Shown piece after piece: positions 7,788 to 14,147 of a stretch of DNA of 23,030 nt. The notes beneath the pieces were generated by a model. It searched no databases and was not told the DNA's origin. It saw only the letters and a list, made by a program, of their open reading frames with translations. Position 1 is the first letter of the stretch, and every line of letters begins with the position of its first letter. The stretch covers positions 1 to 23,030 of IMG/VR virus record IMGVR_UViG_3300031964_000093; one strand, written 5' to 3'. Both the position numbers and the translations under genes were made by a program. Source of the stretch: a virus.

Positions 7788-9418
7788 GCGCTTCCCCTCC
7801 GCCGCTTATTCTCTGCCTCGAACTTTAGCATCGCCATGCCCTTCGTATGCATCGGCTTGTCGCCAAGGCTATCATAGAACTCATGCGCCCTCACCGACAA
7901 AGGTGCTTGAAGGTTTGCCGTGTGCATCGAGTATGCCCAATAGCGCAGGAAATCACCTACGTCATCCGCCTTTGTGGGCTGCTTCCAAACATCCTCAGCG
8001 CGGCCCGGATGCTTCGTATCTCGAATAAGCATCGGAACTGCTTCAATCGTGTCCGTGCAGCGAGAAGAAATAAATATCAGCGGGGTCTTCAAAGAGTAAC
8101 CCCCTGCTTCCTTATCAAAGTCGTCGTCCAGCCGCGTCGGGGCCATCTTTCCCGCCAGCACATCAGCCGTTTTCTTCATCATCGCGTACAAAAAGCGCCA
8201 ACCGCCGATACGCCCGTTAGCCGCTTGTTCTGCCCACGGCAACCCCGCCAGCCGCAACTCTTGATTGATCGTATCCGCCGTACTGTGGCCTTTGGAGTCC
8301 TTTTCCCACGCGTCCACAGACAGAAAATAACGCTTCATCTGCTTGCGCTCGTTCTCGTCCATCATGCCGACCAACTGTCGGATTAACTCGCCTTGTTCTG
8401 TCTCCTGCACTACATGGTCGCGCGTGAGCACCCAAACTTCCACAGGCTCGTCAATCACAACCCCAAAAACTTCATGGAACAGCTTAGGCGCAACCTTCCC
8501 TCCAGTCCCCCAGCCGCACGCCGCATGATGAACGAAACCGTCGTCATGACCTGCCCATCTGGGCCACCACGGTTGCACAAGTTTGGCCTCTTGCTGCGCC
8601 GTAAGTATCAGCTTCGATTCGTCCCAAACCCCGGCGAAATACTGCCCAGCGAAGCTATCGAACGAGCCGAGAAGATGGCCGGCGCGGAGACTCTGTGGCA
8701 GCGCATTAAGTTTGCGGCCTTCAGCCGTCCTATCTACGAATAGCTCGAATCGTTCTTCGCTGCTCATCGCGTAGAACTGCTTTGCGGTCAATCCCAACCC
8801 ACTGAACCATACGAAATTGTCCCACCCAAACATGTGCACAAACTCATAGTCGGTTGGTCGTTCTCCGCCATGAAAGCGCCGCTGTGCGAATACCCTTCTC
8901 AGGAACTCAGTACCCACACCGCCAGGATTGAAGAATAGCGCCGTTTTGCACTCACCCAAAGCTGTATCCGGCCAGCGGTTGCAGGTGTGCATAATCTGCA
9001 ATTCGTACTCGCTGAACTGCTCGGCTTGGTCTACAAAAAGGTCGTAATACTGCACACCCCAGAACTTACGATCCACTTCCTGCTGATTCTCGGCATAGGC
9101 AAACACGATGCGAGAGCCGTTGGGCAATCTAAATTCATGGTCGCCAGCTCGCCAGTAGTCGCGCAACTCAGGCCACTCGCGCATGAATTCGTCCACATGG
9201 TTGCGCTTGACCTCATCCCACACACGCCGAACAATGCACCCATCCGTGCCGGGTCGGTTCTGGCGGCGGTCGAGCATGATGCGACGGATAGCAGCGCTCT
9301 TACCACCCGCACGACTTCCGCCTCCGCCAATCCACGTCGCAGCATCAGGCCCGGTGCGGTAAATGAGTTTTCCGAGTTCTAGTTGCTTCGGTTGGAGAGA
9401 GAGTGTGATTGGAGCCAT
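7769..9418 (-). CDS. terL: Terminase large subunit (ATPase-nuclease motor)
   Basis: TerL powers DNA packaging into the procapsid through the portal and cuts the concatemer. The 549-aa length is typical. Residues 32-41 read GGGSRAGGKS (Walker A, P-loop). A Walker B-like strand lies at ~124-133 (YYDLFVDQAE), with Asp130 and Glu133 as likely acidic residues; it reads DQ where many terminases have DE. A coupling-motif-like NPGG lies at ~164-167. In the C-terminal nuclease domain, HDDG at ~291-294 and SVDA at ~367-370 supply aspartates expected in a terminase RNase H-like nuclease. The gene follows TerS-side small genes and precedes portal, the usual packaging order. The preceding small ORF ends TAA immediately before this ATG. 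Confidence is high. Confidence 0.93.
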   Translation of the reverse strand: MAPITLSLQPKQLELGKLIYRTGPDAATWIGGGGSRAGGKSAAIRRIMLDRRQNRPGTDGCIVRRVWDEVKRNHVDEFMREWPELRDYWRAGDHEFRLPNGSRIVFAYAENQQEVDRKFWGVQYYDLFVDQAEQFSEYELQIMHTCNRWPDTALGECKTALFFNPGGVGTEFLRRVFAQRRFHGGERPTDYEFVHMFGWDNFVWFSGLGLTAKQFYAMSSEERFELFVDRTAEGRKLNALPQSLRAGHLLGSFDSFAGQYFAGVWDESKLILTAQQEAKLVQPWWPRWAGHDDGFVHHAACGWGTGGKVAPKLFHEVFGVVIDEPVEVWVLTRDHVVQETEQGELIRQLVGMMDENERKQMKRYFLSVDAWEKDSKGHSTADTINQELRLAGLPWAEQAANGRIGGWRFLYAMMKKTADVLAGKMAPTRLDDDFDKEAGGYSLKTPLIFISSRCTDTIEAVPMLIRDTKHPGRAEDVWKQPTKADDVGDFLRYWAYSMHTANLQAPLSVRAHEFYDSLGDKPMHTKGMAMLKFEAENKRRRGSAWSGRQ

Positions 9419-9556
9419 TTACCCGCCAACTGGACAGTCTTCGCCTAATCCGCATCCGCAATCATGGCTAGCTATTTCCGCGCGGTACATATCCAGCAGT
9501 GCGTCGAAGTCAGACGCAACACCCAGCCAGAACCATTGCCAGCCAACACCTCCCAT
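9419..9556 (-). CDS. Small ORF (45 aa) overlapping the 49-aa ORF, directly before terL
   Basis: This frame gives MGGVGWQWFWLGVASDFDAL and ends in a Cys-rich tail (HDCGCGLGEDCPVGG); its TAA abuts the terL ATG. The sequence looks protein-like, with a helical DFDALLDMYRAEIAS segment. It has no good ribosome binding site. It shares 85 bases with the 49-aa ORF in another frame, so the two may be one gene read with a -1 shift, or one of them may be a shadow. The tight stop-start join to terL favours translation of this frame. Confidence 0.4.
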   Translation of the reverse strand: MGGVGWQWFWLGVASDFDALLDMYRAEIASHDCGCGLGEDCPVGG

Positions 9557-9621
9557 TTCGAATGATTGTCTAGGAATTGTCGCTCTACCTTCTCAGGGTC
9601 GAACTCAAGGGGTGCGCTCAT
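9472..9621 (-). CDS. Small ORF (49 aa) coupled to the upstream 91-aa gene
   Basis: The ATG at 9621 overlaps the preceding stop in an ATGA junction and has a strong ribosome binding site (GGAGGCAAG). The translation starts MSAPLEFDPEKVERQFLDNH, a convincing charged helix, and ends WICTARK before TAG. The beginning is more convincing than the end, and the alternative frame takes over as the better-looking protein in the second half, so a frameshift (natural, or an assembly error) is possible. Confidence 0.5.
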   Translation of the reverse strand: MSAPLEFDPEKVERQFLDNHSKWEVLAGNGSGWVLRLTSTHCWICTARK

Positions 9622-9893
9622 CTTGCCTCCAAAGTCAGTTGCGTGTTGGTCATGTCGTAGATGCGGTATTCAGGGTCAAGCGGCCAACCTAAAACGCGAT
9701 AAACCCACTTGAAAATTACGCGGTCTCCATCCTGCCAGATGCGCCAGAAGAACCAATCAGGATGCGGATAACCTTTAGAGATTACGACCCAACCGCCAAG
9801 CGAAAACGGTGCAGTATTTGTGAGTGTAATCGTTGATGTGAATTTGTCAGCCAATCCAATCGTCATTTTGACGCCAACCCATGCCGTACTCAT
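9618..9893 (-). CDS. Unknown protein, 91 aa, beta-rich
   Basis: The first half (KFTSTITLTNTAPFSLGGWV) is Thr-rich and beta-prone. The second half carries a dense Trp/Tyr/Phe cluster (PDWFFWRIWQDGDRVIFKWV), followed by a polar tail that ends in LEAR. This composition suits a small beta-sandwich virion protein. No strong ribosome binding site is seen before the ATG at 9893, and an internal start at MTIGLADKF is possible. The stop overlaps the next start (ATGA). No named family is recognised. Confidence 0.5.
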   Translation of the reverse strand: MSTAWVGVKMTIGLADKFTSTITLTNTAPFSLGGWVVISKGYPHPDWFFWRIWQDGDRVIFKWVYRVLGWPLDPEYRIYDMTNTQLTLEAR

Positions 9894-9934
9894 TGGGTAC
9901 AGTATACCCGTTTTGGGTGGTCAAGTACACCCAA

Positions 9935-10291
9935 CTAGCTCACATGAGCAATGACTGAACCGGGCCCTGCGCCACTCGCAACCGCCCAGTAATAAGCATA
10001 GCCCAGCGTGTCCTGATAGCTTGTGCCAGCCGTAGGAGTGCCCACAGAAACACCATTTTGCGGCGCTCCACCTGAACCACCCGTAGGCGGCGTGTTGCTG
10101 CCGTAGATCGTTGCCCCAATGCCCACACACTGAAACGTGATGCTCCGCCGCGCAACCGCACCCGAATCCAGCGGCGCAATTACGCGCGAAATCGACCCCA
10201 TAGCAATTGTGTCCGTCGCTGAAAACAAAGGCGTTGTCGTGCCTGAAGAGACTTGAATCGTGAGCGGCCCGTAAGGGTTGAAGAGTGGCAT
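9935..10291 (-). CDS. Unknown beta-rich protein, 118 aa, after terS
   Basis: The start directly follows the terS stop (TAG-ATG), with GGAGG as ribosome binding site within the terS end. The sequence is rich in Thr, Ser, Gly and Ala with hydrophobic beta-like strands (PLTIQVSSGTTTPLFSATD, SITFQCVGIGATIYGS), a Gly/Pro loop (PPTGGSGGAPQNGV) and a final SVIAHVS. This is typical of a small virion or decoration-type protein. No family is recognised. A 41-base gap separates it from the 91-aa gene. Confidence 0.55.
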   Translation of the reverse strand: MPLFNPYGPLTIQVSSGTTTPLFSATDTIAMGSISRVIAPLDSGAVARRSITFQCVGIGATIYGSNTPPTGGSGGAPQNGVSVGTPTAGTSYQDTLGYAYYWAVASGAGPGSVIAHVS

Positions 10292-10765
10292 CTATTCCTC
10301 CAGAATCGACTTCGTAACGAATTGTATAGGAGCGCCGTCCTTGCCGGTGTGCTCATTCAAAACCTTGTCCCCGTACTTGCGTGGGTTTAGTTGCCCGATA
10401 TGCCTGGAGATGGTCTGCACAATCAGCGTAGATCGCGCCACATTATCCCCTGTACGCGTCTCGCGACCATTCTTATCGCTTTCGGTTACAACTTCACCAA
10501 GTAATGGGGTTAGCGCATATTCGGTGCGCTCATCCGCAAGCATATCGGCTCGCATCTCACGCGCACGCGCGGACTGTGCCATAAACTCTGGATTCTCTTC
10601 CATCCACTTGTAAATGGTTCCAGTGCAAGGGATTGTCTTGTTTGGGAATTCGTTTGCTAAGTCCTTGAGAATAGATCTCATACCTTTAACTTCAGAAGAC
10701 CAACGGAAGCAAAGTTCATCCGCTATCTCTTGGTCGAAAGGAGTTTGAGGTCTACCGCCAGCCAT
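10292..10765 (-). CDS. terS: Terminase small subunit (DNA recognition)
   Basis: TerS recognises the packaging site and hands DNA to TerL. I chose the start MAGGRPQTPFD at 10765 because the frame extends further upstream into the promoter region but this start matches the usual TerS opening; the product is 157 aa, a normal TerS length. Residues ~20-55 form a helix-turn-helix-like segment (MRSILKDLANEF, then CTGTIYKWMEENPEF), followed by the SARAREMRADMLADE helix characteristic of small terminases. The C-terminal half is charged and ends in EE. It is the first gene of the leftward head module. No strong ribosome binding site lies before the chosen ATG. Confidence 0.85.
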   Translation of the reverse strand: MAGGRPQTPFDQEIADELCFRWSSEVKGMRSILKDLANEFPNKTIPCTGTIYKWMEENPEFMAQSARAREMRADMLADERTEYALTPLLGEVVTESDKNGRETRTGDNVARSTLIVQTISRHIGQLNPRKYGDKVLNEHTGKDGAPIQFVTKSILEE

Positions 10766-10815
10766 AGGGGCTAAGGATATCAGACAGCCACGAGAAAATA
10801 AATGCCATTTATCCC

Positions 10816-10845
10816 TTGACTCGCAGATAATTGATGGCTTATATT
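10816..10845 (+). promoter_or_regulatory. Rightward sigma-70 promoter
   Basis: TTGACT (10816-10821), an 18-base spacer and TATATT (10840-10845) make a near-consensus promoter. The predicted start is near 10852, giving a leader of about 15 bases that contains GGAGG (10854-10858) before the ATG at 10867. It should drive the small plus-strand genes from 10867. No equally good leftward promoter for terS was found in this intergenic region. Confidence 0.75.
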
Positions 10846-10866
10846 CACCACATGGAGGAAACAAAC

Positions 10867-11118
10867 ATGACACTCGATGAGCAGATTATAAAGGCAGGAA
10901 AGGCCACCGCACAGGCATTACGCGCTGTTCGTGATGCACGCAACGCTTCCCAACTTCAACATGGTGGGGCTAACTTCAGCAAGACTACAGACGCGCTCAA
11001 TACGGTTGCTGACCAAATGGCAGAGCTTTATGAGAGGTTGGAACTTGAGATTGCAGCTTCCAATCGTAGCGAGGTTCAGGCGCACTCGAACAAGATGGAA
11101 TCTCTCACATGCGCATAA
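10867..11118 (+). CDS. Helical 83-aa protein, first gene of the rightward block
   Basis: The frame is open further upstream, but the start MTLDEQIIKAGKATAQALR at 10867 is chosen because GGAGG sits 8 bases before it and it lies downstream of the predicted transcription start. The protein is almost entirely alpha-helical and polar (KTTDALNTVADQMAELYERL). No Cys cluster or DNA-binding motif is visible. The function is unknown. Its end overlaps the next start by 10 bases. Confidence 0.7.
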   Translation: MTLDEQIIKAGKATAQALRAVRDARNASQLQHGGANFSKTTDALNTVADQMAELYERLELEIAASNRSEVQAHSNKMESLTCA

Positions 11119-11312
11119 CTCACTATCTTGCTAAGTTCGCGGTGGTGCTTCGGCTGCTAGATCGCCACCGCGATTGCAAAACATGTGGTGGTTGTATCTG
11201 GTCTGGGATGCAGGCCACCTTGTTACTCAGTAATGGCAAAGAACTTGGAATTTTCTGCTGTCGAGAATGCTTGGATGAGTATTATGTCGGTGCCCCTGTG
11301 GAGGCCAAATGA
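11109..11312 (+). CDS. Cys-rich 67-aa protein (probable zinc knuckle)
   Basis: After a basic N-terminal helix (MRITHYLAKFAVVLRLLDRHR), the protein has CKTCGGC at residues ~23-29 and CCREC near 50, spaced as in small zinc ribbons. It is coupled at both ends: 10-base overlap with the preceding gene and ATGA with the next. Zinc binding is inferred from spacing. Phage early regions often encode such micro-proteins that modulate host enzymes, but the target is unknown. Confidence 0.6.
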   Translation: MRITHYLAKFAVVLRLLDRHRDCKTCGGCIWSGMQATLLLSNGKELGIFCCRECLDEYYVGAPVEAK

Positions 11313-11419
11313 AACCATCACCCAAGCCCGTAGGCCGTCCCCCAAAACTATACCAGTGCCTCACTTGCGAGAAAATCATGGGCGCGGCAGCAGTGCGTAT
11401 CCATAAGTGTGAGTCATAG
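11309..11419 (+). CDS. 36-aa zinc-finger-like micro-protein
   Basis: MKPSPKPVGRPPKLYQCLTC is followed by an 18-residue segment ending H-K-C-E-S, giving a C-x2-C-x12-H-x-C pattern (a C2HC-like finger). The GRPPK segment resembles an AT-hook. The ATG overlaps the previous stop as ATGA. The length is below usual gene-calling limits, but the coupling and the finger pattern make it credible. A nucleic-acid-binding role is inference. Confidence 0.55.
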   Translation: MKPSPKPVGRPPKLYQCLTCEKIMGAAAVRIHKCES

Positions 11420-11507
11420 GGGTAAGTAAGCAAAAGGGTTAGCGCGAGGTTCTGGCGAGTTCTTCGCGACCCTGACTGCATCAAACGTCTTAGAAATGTG
11501 AGGTCAC

Positions 11508-11666
11508 ATGATTATCATCATCCTGCTCGTGCTCGTGATTATGAACGGCGTAGGCTTTGGCAATGCGGCTCCCGGTGGCTGGCGCTATGGGTACGGCGGT
11601 TTGGGCCTCATCCTCTTCGTCCTGCTCATCCTAGGCGTGCTGGGCATCATTCCTGGAGTCAAGTAG
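11508..11666 (+). CDS. DUF3309-like membrane peptide, 52 aa
   Basis: Two hydrophobic stretches (MIIIILLVLVI and GLILFVLLILGVLGII) flank a Gly/Trp/Tyr loop (PGGWRYGYGGLG). This is the recognisable layout of the DUF3309 family, small bacterial membrane proteins of unknown function with a GWGYGPSGGLG-like loop. The ribosome binding site is TGAGG a few bases before the ATG at 11508. An ~88-base gap precedes it, and it is the last plus-strand gene before a convergent minus-strand block. A phage copy could modify the host envelope. Confidence 0.65.
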   Translation: MIIIILLVLVIMNGVGFGNAAPGGWRYGYGGLGLILFVLLILGVLGIIPGVK

Positions 11667-11687
11667 GCTGAAGGCCATCCTCGCTAG

Positions 11688-11930
11688 TCAAAATACAGGG
11701 AAGACTCGCACGCCATTAGCTACCGCAACCAAGTCCAGATTCAACTCTTCGCAGCGCTTCTCTAACTCCGCAATCCTATCCAGCAGCTTGATTACGGCTT
11801 CTGGGGATGCCGCTGCTCGGAAGTCACTGAATGCTGCAAACTGCGGGTCAGGGTGGGGCACGAGATTGACGCGAATAGGACTATCAATTTCTGCCTGTGC
11901 CAGCGCTCTCAGTTCATCATTGGGGGTCAT
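11688..11930 (-). CDS. Ead/Ea22-like small protein, 80 aa
   Basis: The start MTPNDELRALAQAEIDSP at 11930 has GGAGA 4 bases upstream and is preferred to the longer frame from 11954. The C-terminal half, SPEAVIKLLDRIAELEKRCE, matches the well-known 'NP-x-x-V-x-x-LLD-x-IAELE' segment of Ead/Ea22-type phage proteins, which are encoded in early regions of lambdoid phages with unclear function. A coiled coil is likely there. Its start overlaps the 3' end of the zinc-knuckle gene at 11917-12066, so the two are co-transcribed leftward. Confidence 0.7.
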   Translation of the reverse strand: MTPNDELRALAQAEIDSPIRVNLVPHPDPQFAAFSDFRAAASPEAVIKLLDRIAELEKRCEELNLDLVAVANGVRVFPVF

Positions 11931-12066
11931 AAATTCTCCGTTTCTTAGGAGCATAAGGGCATCCCTGCGCGTGGTCGTATTCGTTGGGGAGCTTCTTCAC
12001 ACCTTTGGGCTTCATTGGTTGCGCGCAATGGCGGCATAACTTGTAAACCGGAGCATCATTGGTCAT
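11917..12066 (-). CDS. 49-aa zinc-knuckle protein
   Basis: MTNDAPVYKLCRHCAQPMKP is followed by a basic segment and HAQGCPYAPKKRR. The CxxC...H-x3-C pattern suggests a single zinc site. A strong ribosome binding site (GAGAGGAAA) lies before the ATG at 12066, and the start overlaps the TGA of an upstream broken reading frame (ATGA). The 3' end overlaps the Ead-like gene. The small size is typical of early phage micro-proteins. Confidence 0.6.
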   Translation of the reverse strand: MTNDAPVYKLCRHCAQPMKPKGVKKLPNEYDHAQGCPYAPKKRRIYDPQ

Positions 12067-12136
12067 TGGGTTTCCTCTCGGCTGCTACAAGTTGGTCAAT
12101 GCGCTGGAGAAAGTTAAGGTAATTATATACTTGACA
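12056..12136 (-). pseudogene. C-terminal remnant of a disrupted minus-strand gene
   Basis: Reading leftward, the frame gives VYNYLNFLQRIDQLVAAERK then PNDQ and TGA, a typical C-terminus of a small phage protein. It is joined to the next gene by an ATGA overlap, showing it was translated. Upstream the frame continues only into the antisense of the transposase remnant and has no proper start. The best explanation is a gene cut by insertion of the plus-strand material that begins near 12137. The exact junction is unknown. Confidence 0.45.
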
Positions 12137-12576
12137 CACAGGGAGGTTCGGAGTAGCGTAGGTACATGGACGCTCCGAACACACTCCAGCAAGCAATAGT
12201 CTACTTCTCTGACCCCGACCGGGCCTTCCAATACGCGCTGAATCTGCGCTGGCCGGATGGTCTGGTAACTTGCCCGCGCTGCGGCTCCGATAAGCACTCA
12301 TTCGTGAAGACCCGCCGACTCTGGCACTGCAAGGGCTGTAAAAAGCAGTTCACCCTCAAAGTCGGCACAGTGTTCGAGGATAGCCCGCTGGGACTCGACA
12401 AATGGATGTGTGCGTTTTGGATGCTCTGTAATTGCAGGAATGGAGTCAGTTCGTGTGAGGTCGCCCGCGCTCTGGATATCACGCAAAAATCGGCTTGGTT
12501 CTTGCTTCATAGAATCCGCGAGGCCATGACCGATAAGACTGGAACGAAGCTCGGCAATGTTGGCCCTGTCGAAGTA
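12130..12576 (+). mobile_element. IS1595-family insertion sequence remnant (approximate limits)
   Basis: The element is defined by its transposase. Recognisable homology runs from the ATG at 12166 to about 12576, where the family's DDE catalytic domain should begin. No convincing terminal inverted repeats or 8-base target duplication were found, so the limits are guesses. A TTGACA (12131-12136) with a weak -10 (TAGCGT) could be the transposase promoter. The right half of the element appears to be missing. Confidence 0.5.
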
Positions 12577-12603
12577 TTCGTGTTTCATAATGGCCTCACC
12601 TAA
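12166..12603 (+). pseudogene. Truncated IS1595-type transposase (zinc ribbon and HTH, no DDE domain)
   Basis: The 145-aa product opens MDAPNTLQQAIVYFSDPDRA, followed by the zinc ribbon CPRCGS...CKGCKKQFTLKVGT (Pfam 'Zn_Tnp_IS1595' type), then the conserved FEDSPLGLDKW and the helix-turn-helix ITQKSAWFLLHRIREAM. Full-length relatives have about 300 residues and continue GPVEVDE..GG into the DDE catalytic core. Here the match stops at GPVEV (about codon 137) and eight unrelated residues lead to TAA. It therefore cannot transpose. It could still bind DNA. It sits in plus orientation inside an otherwise minus-strand block. Confidence 0.8.
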
Positions 12604-12614
12604 GAGGATAGACC

Positions 12615-13781
12615 ATGCCGTTAGAAGGCGACGATCATAAAGATAATGCCAGCGATACTGCCCACCAGATAGCCTCCAACCAAGGCGGCGAATCCGGCTC
12701 CGGCTTGCCGCCCGCTGCTGGCCCTGCGAATCCGCCACCACCCCCACCCAGCGAGAATCATGCCGCCAACGGCTCCAATCAGTGGCGCGAGAATACCAAA
12801 CTTGGCCTTGAGATAGGCGGCTTGTTTATCTTGCTTATTTACACTGTGTTCTCCGCGCTCCAATGGGCGCAGATTCGCTGGACCAATCGCCTGACTAGAG
12901 AAGCTCTGGACGGGAACAACTCGGCTCTCCAGCAGACTCTTGGAAGAATGGATTGGCAGGCGCAGGAAACTCACGAAATAGCTAAACAAACTCTCACGCA
13001 ACAACTCCAGACCACCAAAATTGCGAATGAGACGCATGACCTCGCCATTGCCACCAGAAGCGAGGCCGGAGCCGCTGAGAGCGCGGCTGGTACTGCTGCT
13101 GCCGAACTCACTATGTCGAATCGTCCGTGGGTATCCGTTGAGGTAGAAATTGTCGGGCCGCTCACTCATGTGATGTGGCCGGGAACGGGCGGAGAGTTCC
13201 TTCAATTGCCTTTGAAGTTTCACTACAAAAACACGGGAAGAACGCCGGCCTTGGCTGTAACTTCCGATGCGCGGATTATCCAGACCAGATTCGGATATTC
13301 TCCAGGACTCAAGGACGATGCCACCCTGAGCGATTCCAGGAGTTTTGCTAGGGGTGGAAAGTCTATCCCGGGAACAAATTCCGGTGCCGAACTGCGAGAT
13401 GTTTGCAAATCGGGGATTAGTCCCACCAAAGTACGTCAGATGGATGGGCTCAACTGGGGAAGATTGTTGGCTGGCGACGGAGGCTCCTACGATGACTTCA
13501 TCAACATTCAAACCCCGCTGACCCAATTTGATCGCGCTGGTCTTACTCTGAAGGGACGCGTGTCCGATGTTCCCATGCCTCTTACCGTAGTGGTCTGCAC
13601 CTCCTACAGAGCTACCTTCAACGATGACACTCATCAAGTCGGAGGGGTCTACATATTGGGACGAAGGGATCCTGCAAGTCCGGGTGGGATGGATGGCATT
13701 AACCCCTTCGACAAGACTCCAATCCTTCCCAAGGATTTGGGTTGGATGCGGAGCGTAGCCAATGCGGGATTTTCTAACTAA
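12615..13781 (+). CDS. Membrane-anchored 388-aa protein of a widespread unknown family (accessory/cargo gene)
   Basis: Residues 1-55 are disordered, with a PPPPPPSE run near 40-47. Residues ~65-85 (GLEIGGLFILLIYTVFSALQW) are one transmembrane helix. Residues ~90-155 form a Thr/Gln/Ala-rich coiled coil, and a domain opening NRPWVSVEVEIVGPL follows, with LKFHYKNTGRTPAL and LTVVVCTSYRATFNDDTHQV. This TM, coil and 'RPWVSV...KNTG.TPA' plan is common among bacterial membrane proteins of unknown function and unlike the phage head genes. The ribosome binding site AAGAGGAT is well placed. It lies 39 bases after the transposase remnant and against the direction of its neighbours, so it was probably imported. 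Its codons from the fourth onward avoid TTA, CTA and TCA, leaving a long codon-aligned antisense ORF. Confidence 0.8.
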   Translation: MPLEGDDHKDNASDTAHQIASNQGGESGSGLPPAAGPANPPPPPPSENHAANGSNQWRENTKLGLEIGGLFILLIYTVFSALQWAQIRWTNRLTREALDGNNSALQQTLGRMDWQAQETHEIAKQTLTQQLQTTKIANETHDLAIATRSEAGAAESAAGTAAAELTMSNRPWVSVEVEIVGPLTHVMWPGTGGEFLQLPLKFHYKNTGRTPALAVTSDARIIQTRFGYSPGLKDDATLSDSRSFARGGKSIPGTNSGAELRDVCKSGISPTKVRQMDGLNWGRLLAGDGGSYDDFINIQTPLTQFDRAGLTLKGRVSDVPMPLTVVVCTSYRATFNDDTHQVGGVYILGRRDPASPGGMDGINPFDKTPILPKDLGWMRSVANAGFSN

Positions 13782-14126
13782 TCCTGCAAGCGCAACCCCA
13801 ATAAGCACACACAGCAAAAGCACTAGCCCTGTCACGGCAAACCCAGCATGACCTAAAGAGGCTTGTGCGTCAAGTATATGTTTACCAAAGTTAAGCCGCG
13901 CAGTCGGGCGTCCTTCAACTTTTCCGCCTAAACGAGCCACGGCCATATTCAGCACGCCATCACGCATCGCAAGCTCCGATTCAAGCGGCCCTAGAACCTT
14001 CTCGGATTGGGCAAGAATATGCTCGTAAATGCGGTTGTACTGATGAACCGTGAGATCGAGCGACAGATTTACTTCGTGCATGATGCTTTCAGTAAGTCTT
14101 CCTGCGGTCGTGTTTGGCGTTTCCAT
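12621..14126 (-). CDS. Membrane protein, N-terminal ~115 codons credible; remainder is antisense read-through
   Basis: The ATG at 14126 has a good ribosome binding site (GGAG, 6 bases before). The first ~115 residues are convincing: METPNTTAGRLTESIMHEVN, a long helix to about residue 90, then one transmembrane segment (VTGLVLLLCVLIGVALAG). From about 13781 leftward the frame lies exactly opposite the 388-aa plus-strand gene, codon on codon, and loses protein character. The last ~65 residues again look like two membrane helices (LIGAVGGMILAGWGWW, then GGYLVGSIAGIIFMIVAF). However, antisense of a polar D/N/H/Q/E-rich stretch naturally reads as hydrophobic. Most likely this is a real gene truncated by the plus-strand insertion, with stop-free read-through to 12621. 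Confidence 0.45.
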   Translation of the reverse strand: METPNTTAGRLTESIMHEVNLSLDLTVHQYNRIYEHILAQSEKVLGPLESELAMRDGVLNMAVARLGGKVEGRPTARLNFGKHILDAQASLGHAGFAVTGLVLLLCVLIGVALAGLVRKSRIGYAPHPTQILGKDWSLVEGVNAIHPTRTCRIPSSQYVDPSDLMSVIVEGSSVGGADHYGKRHGNIGHASLQSKTSAIKLGQRGLNVDEVIVGASVASQQSSPVEPIHLTYFGGTNPRFANISQFGTGICSRDRLSTPSKTPGIAQGGIVLESWRISESGLDNPRIGSYSQGRRSSRVFVVKLQRQLKELSARSRPHHMSERPDNFYLNGYPRTIRHSEFGSSSTSRALSGSGLASGGNGEVMRLIRNFGGLELLRESLFSYFVSFLRLPIHSSKSLLESRVVPVQSFSSQAIGPANLRPLERGEHSVNKQDKQAAYLKAKFGILAPLIGAVGGMILAGWGWWRIRRASSGRQAGAGFAALVGGYLVGSIAGIIFMIVAF

Positions 14127-14147
14127 TTTCTACTCCATTCTCCGCGT

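Noticed and set aside
12298-12747. A 149-aa minus-strand ORF opposite the transposase remnant.
   Set aside because: Most of it is antisense to the conserved transposase; only the MKHE start region may be a real gene fragment and is discussed separately.
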